Shown here: in pieces, positions 44,381 to 59,203 of the stretch
How the letters are laid out: every line of letters begins with the position of its first letter
Numbering within the stretch: position 1 is the stretch's first letter
Source: Aphidius gifuensis
Taxonomy: Eukaryota; Arthropoda; Insecta; Hymenoptera; Braconidae
Reading direction: 5' to 3'
DNA length: 64,000 bases
Assembly: GCF_014905175.1 (NCBI RefSeq)
Contig: NC_057788.1
Coordinates: forward strand, 29,048,154-29,112,153
Notes under the pieces: generated by a model
The model's database searches: none
Seen by the model: only the letters and a program-made list of their open reading frames with translations
Told to the model about the DNA's origin: nothing
Translations under genes and position numbers: made by a program

Positions 44381-46546
44381 TTTAAATGATTTTTAATGTT
44401 ATTTGGCAAGTATTTTATATTGTATTTATTTATCTTGGCTATTTTTCATTTTATGCTTTGGAGCAACTCATTATTTTCTACGTCGATTCATATTTCAGAT
44501 CAATTTTTTAATTATTAAATTAATTGGCTAATTAATTCACTAGCAGATCTATCAAGGTCAACTGTCATTTGACAATCTAAAAATAATTTAACGTAATTAA
44601 TATAAGTATATTTAACAATTATTTTATAAACAAATTTATGATTTAAATACCTGTTATTATTTTTTGTTTGTCAATTTGAATTTTTTACTTTTTAATATCA
44701 ACATTTTATTGTTGTTTTGAGTAACTTGTCATCAATGACAAAATTAGACTTTGACAGATGATAAACTTTCATTGTAAATATATGTTAATTAGATTTTTCA
44801 TTGATTTATTTATTGCACTTAATTTCACATAAAAATAAATTCAAATTGGTCAGTAAGACAATACAAATTTCCCACTAATTTTTACCTGGTGTTTTATCAT
44901 TTTTTTTTCTTGATAAGATATTAAACACACCTAATTTCCTGATGATAATGGAGTAAATGTCAAATGTTTGTCTTTATTTATTTTTATTTTTTTTTTATTA
45001 TTATTATTGTTTACGTCACGTGTAATAGATAGTTAAAAAATTCTTCACAAGACGGCGTTCAAAGCAGATGATTTTTTTTATGTCAAACGTGTCAAAATAT
45101 TTTTTTTTTTTCCAAATTGTTTATTTATTTTTTTGATATAAATTATATGTGACATTAGTGTATGTGTGTATATTTATTATTAATGTATAAAAAATAAGCA
45201 TAATTAAATTTAGTAATAATTATTGCTTTGTTAAACAATATGTTTGTTTATTAATTTAAAAAATTGTTTGATTGTTTAGATTAATTAAATATGGCTGCAA
45301 ATGTTGACATATTGTTATCCTGATTTTAATTTACCTGGAACTTTTAATATAAAAAGGTAATAATATTATAAAAATAATTAAACAATTAATTTATATTGTC
45401 AATTTTTTTTAACTATCTTTAGTTAAAAAATTTTTGAACTTAGAAAGTTTATTATTTTATTTGAGATGTTTCGATTGGTTGCGAAAAGTGAGGTTAATTT
45501 TAATGACACGTAAGAGATAACATTAGATTACAAATTTGATCATCATATAAAAATAAATAAATAATTTCTTTATTTTGTAATTATGGCGAAATTTACATTT
45601 GACCTAATATTATTTTTATTTTAACAATTTAAAAACAAACATTAGATTCAACTAAACAATTACGAATTATTGGAGTAATTTTATTTTTATTATTGTCATT
45701 ATAAATACATATCTAACAATAAAAATTTTATATAAATAATTATCAAAATCTCCTGAACAACATAAATAAATAAATGAAAAATTAATTTTATAAATTCATT
45801 AACGTATTTTAATAAAATTAAATAAACAAATTACATGAATTTTATATCCAGCTATTTTCATTTTCATATTTATTTATTAATAAAAATTATAATTAATTTA
45901 ATAACTAATTATCAACAACAATATAATTGGCAAACTTATTTCCCAATAATTAAAGAAAAAAATCAATCTTTTCTTTTTTAATTGAATTAATTTTCAAAGA
46001 AAATAAAGCCAATTTATCATAATTTTATTAATTATAATATTTTTCTTTTTAGTAATTAAATTAAAAAATTATAAATTAATAATAAATATTTATTAATATC
46101 CATTGAAATTATGAGAAATATATTTTATTATGAATAAATATGTAAATAAAAAATTAAAAAGCTCAATTGATTATTTAATAAATGATTCTCTTTAAGACTA
46201 GACCTTCAACCACATAACACATTGTGTTAGAAATAATAATATAAAATAGAGAAACATGTTTTTTTTAGAATCAAGTATGCTAATGTAATTTACCCCACTC
46301 ATATACGATCCAATTAGTTTGTTGTAAAATCAGAACAGTGGAATTTCATCGACCCTGCTAAATAAAGTCTTCACTGTCAACTAACTAAACCATTTATCAT
46401 AATATATATATCAAATAATAATGAATATATTAAATATATATAATAATTATTATAAATAATAAAATTAATTAAATGTTACGAAAAATGAAAAAATATTAAG
46501 CATTAAAATGAATTGGTTTTTGGTGTTTTTATTAATACAGTTTACC
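44381..46546. promoter_or_regulatory. divergent intergenic region of TBC gene and golgin; golgin leader and intron
   Basis: 44381-44835 is the TBC promoter side that recurs at about 27595-28038. A donor-like AAAAAG then GTAATA at 45356 and a clean acceptor (TTATTAATACAG) at 46540 suggest a 5'UTR exon and a 1.2-kb first intron for the golgin. The remainder is plain AT-rich sequence with no gene. Confidence 0.45.
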
Positions 46547-49500
46547 ATGTCGGGTGAATCAACATCTTCACCACCACATGAACCACCTGAATTGGTGGAG
46601 GACACTGGTACATCTGGTGTCATCAACATTCAGGATATAACAGAAACAGATAACTGCCAAAGTATGAGCTATCAAGAAATAATGATGAAAAATAAATTTG
46701 ATTTAAAAAAAAAAGAAGAAGAAGTACAGGTATTTATTAGATTTTTTATATTTAGTGGTATAGCTAATTATTTTTTGTGTTTTATTTATGTTTTTAATTG
46801 ATTTAATTGTAGGAATATGGAAGAAAACTTAGTAAAATTAAATCAAGAACAAAATTATCACGACGAAGTGTTGAACCATTAAGTAATGTTGATGATTCTT
46901 CATCATCATCAACAGTGAGACATGATTTATCATTACCAATTATTGAGGATATTAATGATATTAGTGAAGCTAAAACACCAAAAGCTAAATCAAATTTATT
47001 ACAAAAAAAATTAGCTGAAAATAGAAAAATGTTTGAACAACATAGTAAAGAAATGACTGATTCAAATCGTGCTGTTGAAGAAAAAGTTGAAGCATTACGT
47101 CAACAAATTAATGAAACAGATTTATTACATAAAGATAATATAACAATTTTACCAGTAAGACCAGTTGCAGTTATATCACAAAATGAAACAACTCAATTAC
47201 GTGAAAAAGATAATAAAATATTAGAATTAGATACAAAAATTCATCAATTAGAAGCAATTATAATTGATTTACAAGATAATTTAAAAGAAAAAGATTCAGT
47301 TATTGATGCTAGAACAAAAGCAATTGCATTAATGTCAGAGGATTTATCGAAAAAAGGTAAAACAACATTGGATACACTTGAAGAAACAAAAGATGAAATG
47401 AGATCAATGCAGTCTAATTTTGTATTAATGGAAACATCATTAAAAGATAAAAATGATCATTTGATAATTCAACTTGAAGAAAAAACAAAAAAAATTCAGG
47501 AACTTGAAGATGTTGTTAATAAAATTGATAATTCAATGAGTGATACAAATATGATAAGTGATTTAAAGAATGAAATGTCATTAATGCAAGAAAATTTTAT
47601 TCTCATTGAATCATCACTCAAAAATAAAATTGATAGCTTAATGATACAACTTGCTGAACGTGAAGAACAATTATCAAAAGTTGATGAAAGCATAGATGAA
47701 TATAAAAATAATTTATCAACGAACGAACGAACAATTGAAATTGAAGAAAAATTAAAAATATTTGAAGAAAATAATAAATTATTGGAAAATAAAAATGAAG
47801 ATTTAGAAAAATATTTTATTGATTTAATTAATAAAAAAGATAATAGAATACTTGAATTGGAAAATCAGCTGGAAGAAAATTCAAAGGACATAAATGAGAG
47901 TGAAAATGTACAAAAATTAACTCAACAACTTGATGAACTAAATAAAAATATGATAAAATTAAAAGCACAACATAAAAATAAGCTTAAAAATCTTCAAAAA
48001 AAATTAGATGATTTTAAGAAGGCATGTTTTATTTATTTATTTAATTATTTATTTATAAAAAAAAAGTAATTGTTATTTATTATTTTTTTTAATTATCAAT
48101 TAGATTTCTGATGTTAATGCAGAACTTGTGAAACTTGGAAATCAGGTCGCATTATTGGAGGAGGAGAAAGGTAACCTTCAGCTGAGTCTGGTAGACTTTG
48201 ACGAGCTTAAAGGTAGGATTTAGGGCAGATAATGAAAAAAAAAAAATAATTTCTTTTTCGTACAAAAAAAAAAAAATTGTTTTTTAATTTGTAAATTTGT
48301 TTTTTTTTATTTTGTTTTTTTTTTTTCTTTTTTTTTTTGCTGATTAATTTCTGGTGATGGTATAACGATATTAAATGTTAAATTAAATTTAGACCTCGAT
48401 GCCTACTTTTATCCTTGTCAAAGCTTGTCTCACTCGAATATTTTATAAGATGAATAATTATTTGTAGATGACACAATTAAACAATGTATTTTATGATTTT
48501 TTTTATTTTTATTTTTATTTTTTTTTACTATATAAAAACGAAAAAAAAAATTATAAAATTTGTACAGCTTCAACAGCTGAGATTCAAAAACATGTGAGTG
48601 AATTGGAAAATAAAATTTCGGCTCAAGCTGTTGATATTCAAACACATGTTGATGCAATTGCCACATTGGAAAATCAAAAATTCGATTTAATGCAAGGTAT
48701 TTTATTGATAAACAAAAATATAATTGAATGAATTGATTTTTTCTTTTCATATTTAGATAGCTACTTGAGTATTTCATTTATATTTTATTTAACTTACAGA
48801 GTTACACAATGTAAAACAAGAAGTATCAGCTCTGGAAGCTGAAAATGCAGACAGTGAAAATTTACGTGTAACAGCTGAGCTTAAAGTTGTTGATCTTGAG
48901 GAGCAATTAGATGCTATTCAAAAATTATATAAGTCCAAAAATAATCCACCAACATCAATTGAAACTGATGATACAAATAATGAACAATTATTATCAGAAG
49001 AAAAAATTTTAAATGCTGAATTAAGTGTCAATGAATTGCTTGAAAAAATTGATAATTTAATGGAAAAAAATAATTTGCTTGAAATAGAATTGAAAGAATT
49101 TAAAGAAAAAAATATAAATGTTGATAAAAAAACATCTGAAACTGATTCAACTGAATCATTTGAACGTATGTCTGATGAAAATAGTGAAATAATACATAAA
49201 ATATCAGTTTTAGAAGAACGCGATAGTGAAATATCAGAAAGTATGACACAAAGTATTCATCAAAGAATTGAAAATCTTGTTCAAGAAAATAATGATTTAG
49301 TAATTGAATTGACAAAGCTTCATGAAAAATATGATTCAATATTTGAAGAAAAGAATGAATTAAAATTGAAAATTGATAAATTATCATTAGACAATAATTC
49401 ATCATCAGAAAATTCAGATATGATGAATAAATTGACAAATATAGAGCTTGAAAATATTCAACTAAAAGATAACATTGAAAAATTATTAGACAATAAAATT

Positions 49501-52500
49501 ATAACATCATTGGAATTAGAATTATCAAATTGTAAAAGAATAAACGACCAACAAATTGAATTAATCAAAAATATCGAATTAAATCTTGAAAATAATGACA
49601 AAGAATTGACAAATAAAAATGAAGAAATTGAAACTTGTCAAAGTGTGATTAAAAATTTAACAGAAACATCGATGAATTTCATTGAGATGGAAAAGAGATT
49701 AGAAAATTTAAAACAAGATAAATTAATAATTATTGAAAAAATGAATCAACGTGAAGAAGATAATTTAAAATTAATGTCACAATTAAAAATAAATGAAGAA
49801 GATAATAAATCAAATGTTCAAGTATTTAATGATAAAATTATTGATTTAGAAACAAAATTAGGTGAAAAAGATTCAACAATTGAGAGTAAACAAAATGAAA
49901 TAATTTTATTACAAGAAGATATTGAAAAACATAAAGAGTTAATTGAAAATTTAAAAGCTGACAGTGTTGAAATAAAACAAACTATTGATAATATTGAAAG
50001 CGAAAAATTAAAAATGACTGAAAATAATAAAATGCTTGAGGCACATGTTGCAGTTCAAGATGACACGATTAAATCACTTCAAGAAGAATTCCAGTCAACA
50101 ATTAAAATAATGGAAGATCAGCTACGAGACAAAGAAATTATGATGATGAGTTTTGATCAACAAATACCATTATTACAAGAATCAATTGAAGAAAAAGATA
50201 ATCTTATTGCAGAATTAAAAGATGAAATAGAAAAGATACAACAATTTTCTGTTGATAATGAAAAATTATTAACAAATAATCAAAATGAAATTGTTGAATT
50301 GCAAGAAAGCATTGATGTTAAGGAAAAAATTTTAAATAATTTACAAGAAGCATTGGAAGAAAAAGAAAAAACAATAAATGAATTACAAAATATGCTAAAA
50401 GACAAAGAAGATATTTCACATAATTTACAAATTCAGTTAAATGAAAAAGAAGAATTTATGAAAAATATGAAATTAGAAATGAGTGATCTCAAAAATATGT
50501 TGCAAGAAAATATGCAGCAAAATATCGAATCAGAAAATGCAGAAATTAAAGCTGAAATATCGAAATATGATGAAAAAATTTCTACATTAGAACAGCAACT
50601 ACAAGAAGCCTATGAAATAATTAATAATTATGAAGAATCAATTCGTGAATTAAGAACAATTGTTAATCAACGAGAAGATACTATTGAAAATTTAAAAGAA
50701 AATAATTCTTTAATGAGTGAAAAAATTAAACAGATTGAAGATGAAATATTGGAAAAACAAAATAAACTTGTAGAAAATAATGAAGCAATTGAAAAATTAA
50801 CAAAAGAAAATGATAATTATTATTCTCAAATAAAAGACAATGAATATGAAATAATAAAATTAAATGAACAAGTGTTGCAATTGAATAATATTATTGGTGA
50901 TTTTAAAAATCAAGTTACACAACTTGAGGATGATGTTGTTTTATTGAATGATAAATTAAGATTAAAAGAAAGTTATGAAAATAAAAATGAAGAAATGTTA
51001 CGTGAACTTGGAGCTAATGAAGAATTAATTCAAAATTTAAATATTAAAATTGATGAAAAGACAAATGAAAATGAGGAACTTCGTGGTCACATTGAAATAA
51101 TAAATCAAGAATTAAATCAACTTCATGGTAATTTATCTGAAAAAGAAAATATGATTTCTTCAATTGTTGAAGAAAAGAATAATTTATTGTCAATTGTATC
51201 AGAAAAAAGTGAATTATTGGATAATCAATCAGGCTATATGAATCAACTTCAGAGTGAATTGACTAATGCATACAAAATGATGGAACAATTAAAGCTTAAA
51301 CATATTGAAGATATTCAAATGATGAATGACAGAACTCAAGAATTTATTGAAGAGCTACAAGTAAAAACAACTGAATTAACAAAATTACAATTAATATTGG
51401 AAGAAAAAGAAAAACTTATATCACAAAATATGACGGAGGAAGTTAGAAAATCATATGAAGAAAAAATTGTGTCATTGGAAAATCAATTACAAGAAACAAC
51501 AGTAAATATGCAAAATCAATTACAAAAAATGAAAATAATTGCTGCAAATTTAAAGAAAAAAACAAATCAGTGTCAACAATTTGAAATTAAAATTGGTGAA
51601 TATGAAGAAAAATGGACAACTGAAAAATCAGAAAAACAAGAAATGACATTAAAAATTCAAGAGCTTGAAATGATTATTGAACAAAAAAAATCTGATATTG
51701 AAATATTAAATCAGACTGTTTTTGAGCATAAAAAACAAGTAGATATATCAAATGAAAATATTGAAAAATTAGGCAATGAATTAGAATTAACAAGAGATAA
51801 AATTGAATACTTGATGCAAGAATCTGCAAATTTGATGTCTGAAATTGCAACAAAACATCATGAATATGATGCTAAAAATAATGAAATTGAAGCTAAAAAT
51901 TTGGAAATTGAAAATTTACAATCTACCAAATATGATCTTGAATGTGAATTTGAAAGATTTAAAGTAGCAGCAACTGAAGAAAAAAATACAGCTGATGAAA
52001 ATTTGGCAATATTAACAAAAGAGTTACAGCTAGCTAAAGAAGAAAGTCAGACATTAAATGAAGAAATTTCATCATTAAAAACAATTAATCATGAATTACA
52101 TGTCCAGATGGAACAAATGACAGTAGAAATTTCACAAAAATCAGCAGTTTTAGATGAAAAAGAATTAGATATAAATGAAAAAATATCATCAAATCAACAA
52201 AAAACTCTTGAGCTTGAAAATAAATCCTTGGAAATTCAAGAAAAATCATTTGAAATTGAAAAAACATTACAAGAGTTGCAAGAAAAATCATCTGAGCTTA
52301 GAAATAAAGAAATCGATATTGAAAATAAATCATTAGAAATTGAAGAAAAAACTAAAGAAATACAAAATAAATTATTACAAATAGATGATATGTCAGATGA
52401 GATTTTACGAAAAACATCTGAAATTGATTCTAAAAATGCTGAATATTTGAAACTAACAGAAAATATAATTGCAGAAAAACAAATGATGGAAATATCATAC

Positions 52501-55500
52501 GAAGAAAAATCAGAAAAAGCTCGTGAACTTGGTGTTCGTATGCAAGTTATGGAAAATGAATATGTTGAACAATTAAATACAATACAAAAATTAAAAACAG
52601 AAAATGGTATGTTAATGTCAAAACAAGCACAAATAAATGAACGTCTTGAAAATACTGAAAGTGAATTAATTGAACGTGAAAAAATTATTGAAAATTTACA
52701 AAATGAATTATTACAAATAAATAATCCAGAAAATCAAGTAACACAAACATTAGTTAATATGCTTGAATCAAAACTTCATGAAAGAAATGCTGAAATTGAA
52801 AATTTAGATAATGAACTTGCAACAGAACTTTTAAGATCTGGTGAAATGATGGCAGCTGGTGAGCAACAACAACAACAAAAACAAGTACAACAAGTACAAG
52901 AAATAAATCATTCACTTGAAGAATATAATAATTTATTAGCTAAAAATTCAGAACTAGAACAACAATTAAATGAACTAAATGAAAAAATTATAAATATTAA
53001 TTTAAAAAATACAGAAAATGAAAATAAAATTATACAAATGAATGAAGCTATTGAAGAGAGTCAAAATATCCAAAGATTGTATACAGAACTGTTGGAAATT
53101 TATGAAATTCATAAAAGAGATTTCGAAAAAATTAAAGAAATTAATAATCAACTTGAATTGGAAAAAAATCAGTTGACTGAAAAAATTGACAACTTAACTG
53201 TTAATAAAGAGGATTCAGTAGAACCTCAACTTTTTGATGCATCAAAATTATTTACATCAGAATCATCATGGGATTTAAAGAGTGAAGATGAAGTATCTTC
53301 ATTAAAAAAACAATTGCAAGAACAAGAAATATCATACAGCCAATTAAAAGCAAATTTTGATGCATTAAATTTAAAAGCTCAAAATTATCATCAACAAATT
53401 GATGAATTAAGTGCCAATAAAAATGAAATTGATGAAATTAAAAAACATTATGAAGAGAATAATAAATCTTTATTAGAAAATTTAAAAATTTTACAAGATA
53501 ATGAAAATAATTATGCATTAATAATAAATCAATTTTTCACTGATATAAAAAATAAAGTAGATGAAGAAAAACTTGTTTTACCATTTGAATTAAATACACA
53601 AATGTTAGAATCAAATTTAAATATAATTTCATCAATAATTGATGATTTAAATATACAAAAAAGTCAATTAATTAAATATAAAAAAGATTCTGTAACCAAA
53701 GAAGAGCTTAAATGTGATGAAACATCTGAATTATCATCAACAGTTTGGAATGAAGAAATAAAAATTGATGAAGATGAAGAAGTATGGGCTTGGAATCAAC
53801 AAGAAGCTGAACTATCAACAGTTCCTCCAGTATCAATATGTACAAATGAAACAAAATTATATGCTAAAATTGCTGAACTTGAAGATACAATAAAAGATTA
53901 TGAAAATGAAAAAGCTAAATTAAATGAAGATATTAAAGCATCACAAATACGTTGTGGTAAACTTGTTAAAAAATTAAAAGAATATAAAATACAAAATGAA
54001 AATTTACAAAAACAAATTAAAATACAATCATCAAGTGGTGGTTTTGATGAACTTAATACAGCAATTGAAGATGAACTTAAATGTCAAATAAGTAAACTTG
54101 AAAAAACATTGCTTGAATTAAAAAATGATAATGATAAAATAATACTTGAACGTGATCAATTATCAAAAAGAATTGATGTTTTAATGGCAGGAAATGAAAG
54201 ATTTACAGAATTAAAAGAACGTCAAGAACGTGAAATTCAAGTTTTACAAATACAAAATAATGAACTTACAATAAAGCTAGAAAATTATGAACGTAATTAT
54301 TCAGAAATTCCAATTGTTAAAACAAATGAAAATGAAAATTTAGAAGTCATGGAAAATACAGAAAATAATGAAAATATTTCGAAAGATAAATTTAATGAAT
54401 TACAAGAATCAATAGAAATTTTATCATCAGAAAATGAAGAACTTAGATCATTAATTGAAAATGAAAAAATATTACGAGTTGATGCAGAAAGTAAATTGAC
54501 TGAAAAATTACAACAAATTGAAGAAGAAAATGCTCAACGACAATCTTTTGAAGAAACAGATAAAGAAAAGTTAAATGAACAAATTCGAGAAATTGAAGAG
54601 ACAAAAAAACAAGCTGAAGAGCAATTAATTACATTGGAAAATAATTATAAAGAAAAAATAAATTATCTTGAAAATACTATTGCTGAAAAATCCCTAAAAA
54701 TTGATTACTTTGAAGAAAGTCTTAAAAATTCACAATTAGAATTACAAAATATTAGTGAATCATTAGAAAATACAAGTGAATTATTAAGTGTTCGTGTTAA
54801 AGAAGTATCTGAATTAAAAAGCCAAATTGAAGAATTAAAAATTGACAAAGCAAATATTGAATCACGTCAATTAAATGTTGAGGAAATTGGAAAATCATTG
54901 AATGAAAAAGATGAAGAAATAATTGAAATATCAAAATTAAATCAACAATTAGAAAATAAATTATCGGAAATTTCTTTCATGTCTTCTAAAATTGAAGAAT
55001 TAAATTTAGAAAGAGAACAAATGACACTAAAAATTGATAATCAAACACAAGAAATAATTTTCCTAAAAGAAAAATTAGATGAAAAAGAATGGTTATTAGA
55101 AAAAATTAATTCTGAAAAAGCTCTTGATCAACAAAAATTAACATCTTATGAAGAAGAAATTGAAAATTCTAATGTCTTGATAAATCAATTACAAAATTCA
55201 ATAACAATTTTAGAACAAAATATTAATGAAAAAACAAATGAATTATCAATAAAACAAGAAGAAATTGATAAATTTGAAAAAACAATTTTACAATTATCCA
55301 GTACTCCAGCTGTTGAAATTACTGATGAAGATAATATTGAAATGAAAAATCAAGTAACACAATTAAAAGCTGAATTAAATACAAAACTTGAAGAAATTGA
55401 AAATTGGAAATACATGTTAAATGAAAATACATATCCAAAAATTCTTCAAGAATTACAAGATAAAGTTAATTTATTGTACAATGAAAAAATACAACTTGAA

Positions 55501-56708
55501 CAAGCATTAACAATGGCTCAACAACAATTACAATTACAAAAAAATCAAGAAACAACAGATAATATTAATGAAATTGAAAAAATATTAAAATTCAAAGATG
55601 AAGAAATAAATTTATTAATTAAAAAATTAGAAGATAAAACAATTGAATGTTCATTACTTGAAAATGCATTAGCTAAACAACTTCCTAAAAATTTTGATAA
55701 ATCAGATATTACATTGAGTGATGATGAAATCCAAAGAAAAAATAAAGAATTAACATCTAGTGAGCTTGATATTGCACTTTATATGTTGCATCAACGTGAT
55801 GTAAGATGTGAAGAATTAACACATGAATTAATGCAGTTATTAGAAGAAAGAGACACATTACAATTGCGACTATCCAATACAATTAGATTAAATGAAGAAT
55901 TGCGAAGAATTTTACCAGCTGATGTTGAAAAAAGTATTGCTGAAAAAATGCCAGTTATTGATGATGATCAACCATCAACATCAGATACTGAAAATAAAAT
56001 TGAACTCGCTCAAAAGTAAGTTAATTAAATGATATTAAAAATTAATTTTTATTTATAATTCATTCAGATGATTATTATTTTATACATCATGGTAAATTTA
56101 ATTTTTAAATTCATAATTTTGTTGATTTTAGTTGGCTTTTATTAGGCCCTTTATAATTATTATAATTTAAGTAGAATATGAGTTCCTGTAAATGCTAGTT
56201 TTCCCTGTAGGTTATCACAGCTGCATACTGTTGGTCATCGACGTGATGTGAGATTAATGGATGAACGAGAATTACGTAATACACAACAAATGTCATTGTT
56301 GGCACACAAAGATGCACTTAGTACATTACCACCTGATGCTGCTGCAAGACTCATCAATGCTAATTATACTCTTTGTATGTATTGTTTATTTAATATTATC
56401 ATTCAACAAAAATTATCATTTTATTATCTTTAAATATTCATTATTAAAAGTAAAAAATAATGTAATTATTACTAATTATTTATGCTGTTTTTCGAAAGAT
56501 TTATTCAAGTTGATTTTTATAATTTTTATTTTATTTTTTTCAACAGCACGAGACGTTCAGAGCCCATCTAGCGTGCTACTTAATTGGCTGTGGGGTAAAA
56601 GGTAAATTTAAAATATTTATTAGGTATTAATTTAGATAATTTATTTATTATTTGTTTTATAAATTTTAATTTTGTGGTTTTAGTACACCAAAAGTCGTTC
56701 ACATGTGA
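46547..56708 (+). CDS. lva: giant coiled-coil golgin, probably lava lamp
   Basis: Eight coding exons (46547-46729, 46813-48021, 48104-48212, 48568-48696, 48800-56015, 56211-56374, 56547-56601, 56684-56708) join in frame to 3029 residues. A 60-residue Ser/Pro/Glu-rich head precedes almost unbroken heptad coiled coil. Local breaks include a Gln run (GEQQQQQKQVQQVQ) and an acidic Trp patch (DEDEEVWAWNQQEAEL). The non-coiled tail has SELDIALYMLHQRDVRCEEL and ends SVLLNWLWGKSTPKVVHM. Size and layout fit insect lava lamp, a golgin tethering dynein/spectrin to Golgi membranes. The name is a judgement; giantin- or GMAP-like golgins are alternatives, and no GRIP domain is seen. The start is MSGES at 46547: the earlier in-frame ATG at 46508 lies inside the intron that ends at 46540. 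Intron 2 uses a GC donor (48022). Confidence 0.8.
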
Positions 56709-57637
56709 CCAAAAAGAAATTTTATCGACTGGATGTCATCGAAATCTTGAAAATTCCTTTAAACATTCCTTTTAAAAAATATAAATTCGACTGCCAATCG
56801 AATGTTTATTATTTTTGTTTGTTAAATGATTTTTTGAAGAATAAAATTTTTAAAAAATAAATCATCTCGCAATGTCGATTGATAATTAAAAGAAGAAAAA
56901 AAAAAAATTATATTTGTATATTCAATGAGTCATCTCGAGTGTTTATTATTAATTTATAATTGTTTAATGTTGGTGCCTTTATGTATCAAAGTGTCAAAAA
57001 TTAATTGATCATTTTTAATGACAATTAGAGTTAAAATAAGAATTAAAAAATGAGGAAAAAATATAAAAACTGTCATATTGTTTTATAATATATAAATATT
57101 ATTGTATAAAAATTAACTAGGACATGTATTTACTAACGAAAAAAAAAAAATTAAATAAATAAAATGTAAATTTTTCCTCCTAATAATTTTGTGTTAATTT
57201 AGAGATTTATTCATAGTAATTTAATTTTATTATTTTTTATCAAATTTAAAAGACATTTATGACATTATTTATGAGCAAATATGATGTTCAAACAATTTTT
57301 ATCAATGCTTAGATAATTTTTTAATTTTGAACTCATAAATCAATATTTTAACAGGTATTTCTGTCTCAATTTTTTAATTTCTGTTGAACACAAAGCAGGA
57401 ATTAAAATTATGAAATTACATCAGGATAAAACTATTATCATCATATAAAATTTAAACAAATATTAACTTTGTTTTATGTAAAAAAAAAAATTAATATTTA
57501 TTCTTTATCTCGTATGGTAAATGCCTGATCAACGATTGACCAATACTACTTATTTTCAGGAATTTTTTAATAAAAAATAAATAACATTTTTAGCATTGAT
57601 ATTTTATTTAAAATTAGTTCATTAATTTTTTTTTTAT
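56709..57637. other. golgin 3'UTR and convergent gap to protease 1
   Basis: Candidate poly(A) signals for the golgin are at 57154-57163. No gene or repeat was seen in the remaining AT-rich spacer. Confidence 0.5.
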
Positions 57638-58705
57638 TTAGAGTCTGAATAAAGGATTTGGACCACCTCCACAGCCAATTTTTGGAGGTGTAAATTTTCG
57701 AATTTGATCAATCCAACGAAGATAATCAAAAACTTTACAATTAAAAGAAGGTGATCCAATATATTGTGGTAATCCAGATGAAACAATACCAATTATAGTA
57801 TTTCCATCAACGAGTGGACCTCCACTATCCCCCTTAATGAAGAAAAAATAAAAACATACAATAGAACAATCTAAATTTAAATGTGAACTTATGAAACAAT
57901 ATAATACTTACAAATGACGGGCATGCTCCCAAATGATGTGCTGTACAAAATAATCCTGATGAGTCATCATTAAAACTTACGTGTTGATAAAATTGACATA
58001 AACTTTTAGTTGTAATAGTTAATTCAACTTTTTTTAAAAATATTGAAGAATATAACGAACAGCTTTGGCTTCCCCAGCCAGAAAGTACAACTCTTGTATT
58101 TTCAATAACATCTTGAGTTGGCAAATCAACTGGTTGAACATTAGCATTAAATTTAATTGGTCTCATCAACTTTATAAAAAATAAATAAACAGCTAATATA
58201 ATAAAACTTTGACAAGACAGTTGATGAATCAAATTATGTATTGAGAAAAAAATTAAATACCTTAAAAATAGCAATATCATATTGTGCACTTGGTACAGAT
58301 TTTGGCTCAAAATTCATGGGAATAAATGCACTTGAACTTTGATATAATTCATCTTGATTAACAACAATATCAATATTTGTACCAACTGTAAAAAATATTT
58401 GATTTATTTCTTTAGGACTTCTATCAATATAAAAAACACAATGAGCTGCTGTTATAATATGATATTCATCAAGAATAGCACCACCACATTTATGTGCCAT
58501 ATTGCTATCACGAAGTGAAACTATATATGGAACTGGAGTCAATGCCATTTCTCCACCAATTATTTTATTTGTTTTTTTTCCATGTCCAACTGTTAATGAT
58601 AAAAAAATACACAAAAATTTACAAATTAATTATTTTTTTATTCTACATTTTATTCTTACTTGAAATAGCCATGAAGATCATCATAATTATTATTGAAATA
58701 TTCAT
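57638..58705 (-). CDS. secreted chymotrypsin-family (S1) serine protease 1
   Basis: Four minus-strand exons (58705-58660, 58589-58261, 58169-57912, 57832-57638) join in frame to 275 residues. A Met/Ile-rich signal peptide of about 15 residues and a very short propeptide end at K-IIGG, so activation would need a trypsin-like cut. The triad is complete: His in ITAAHC, Asp in AQYDIAIFK, Ser in GDSGGP. The loop before the Ser reads GACPSFGDSGGP, with the Cys two residues further away than usual. The usual partner Cys near position 220 is absent (SSGLPQYIGSPSF), while an extra Cys sits in the C-terminal tail (IGCGGG). Specificity cannot be read. Digestive, immune-cascade or venom roles are all possible. 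It is a close duplicate of protease 2. Confidence 0.9.
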
Positions 58706-59203
58706 TTTTTATCAGTGTAGAAATAATTTATTTAGGAAACTAGTGTTACTGACGAAAAAAAATTAATTCTCGTCTCTTTTATTCAATTTTTCTCATTACA
58801 ATAGTTTAACGTGTTGATTTTTAAATATTGACATTGTAAATATTAATTTTTTTTTTATTCTCGCATGATGTGTCTTAATTATTATTATCATTCTTTCAAT
58901 TTTAAAATATAAAATTAATTTATTCACGTATACGTAAATATACAGAAAAATAAAAAAGCAAAATATGGAAAATTATTTATTGTTATTTGCAGTTAAATTT
59001 AAAATTAATAAAAAAAAATTTCAGCATATTTTTTAGTAATTATTTCTTATTTAAAAATTGTAATAAAATTTAGCTTTTCATTTATTTTTTAATATATATA
59101 ATAATTCAATTAAATAATTGAGATAAACAATTAAAATTATTAAATGTAAATTGTATTTTCATTTCGTTTTTTTAATTTAATTTTCTTCTGTTTTTTTTTG
59201 CAA
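58706..59203. other. promoter region of protease 1
   Basis: The first 60 bases upstream of the start (CGTCAGTAACA on the minus strand) match the same position ahead of protease 2. Beyond that the sequence is plain AT-rich DNA. Confidence 0.45.
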
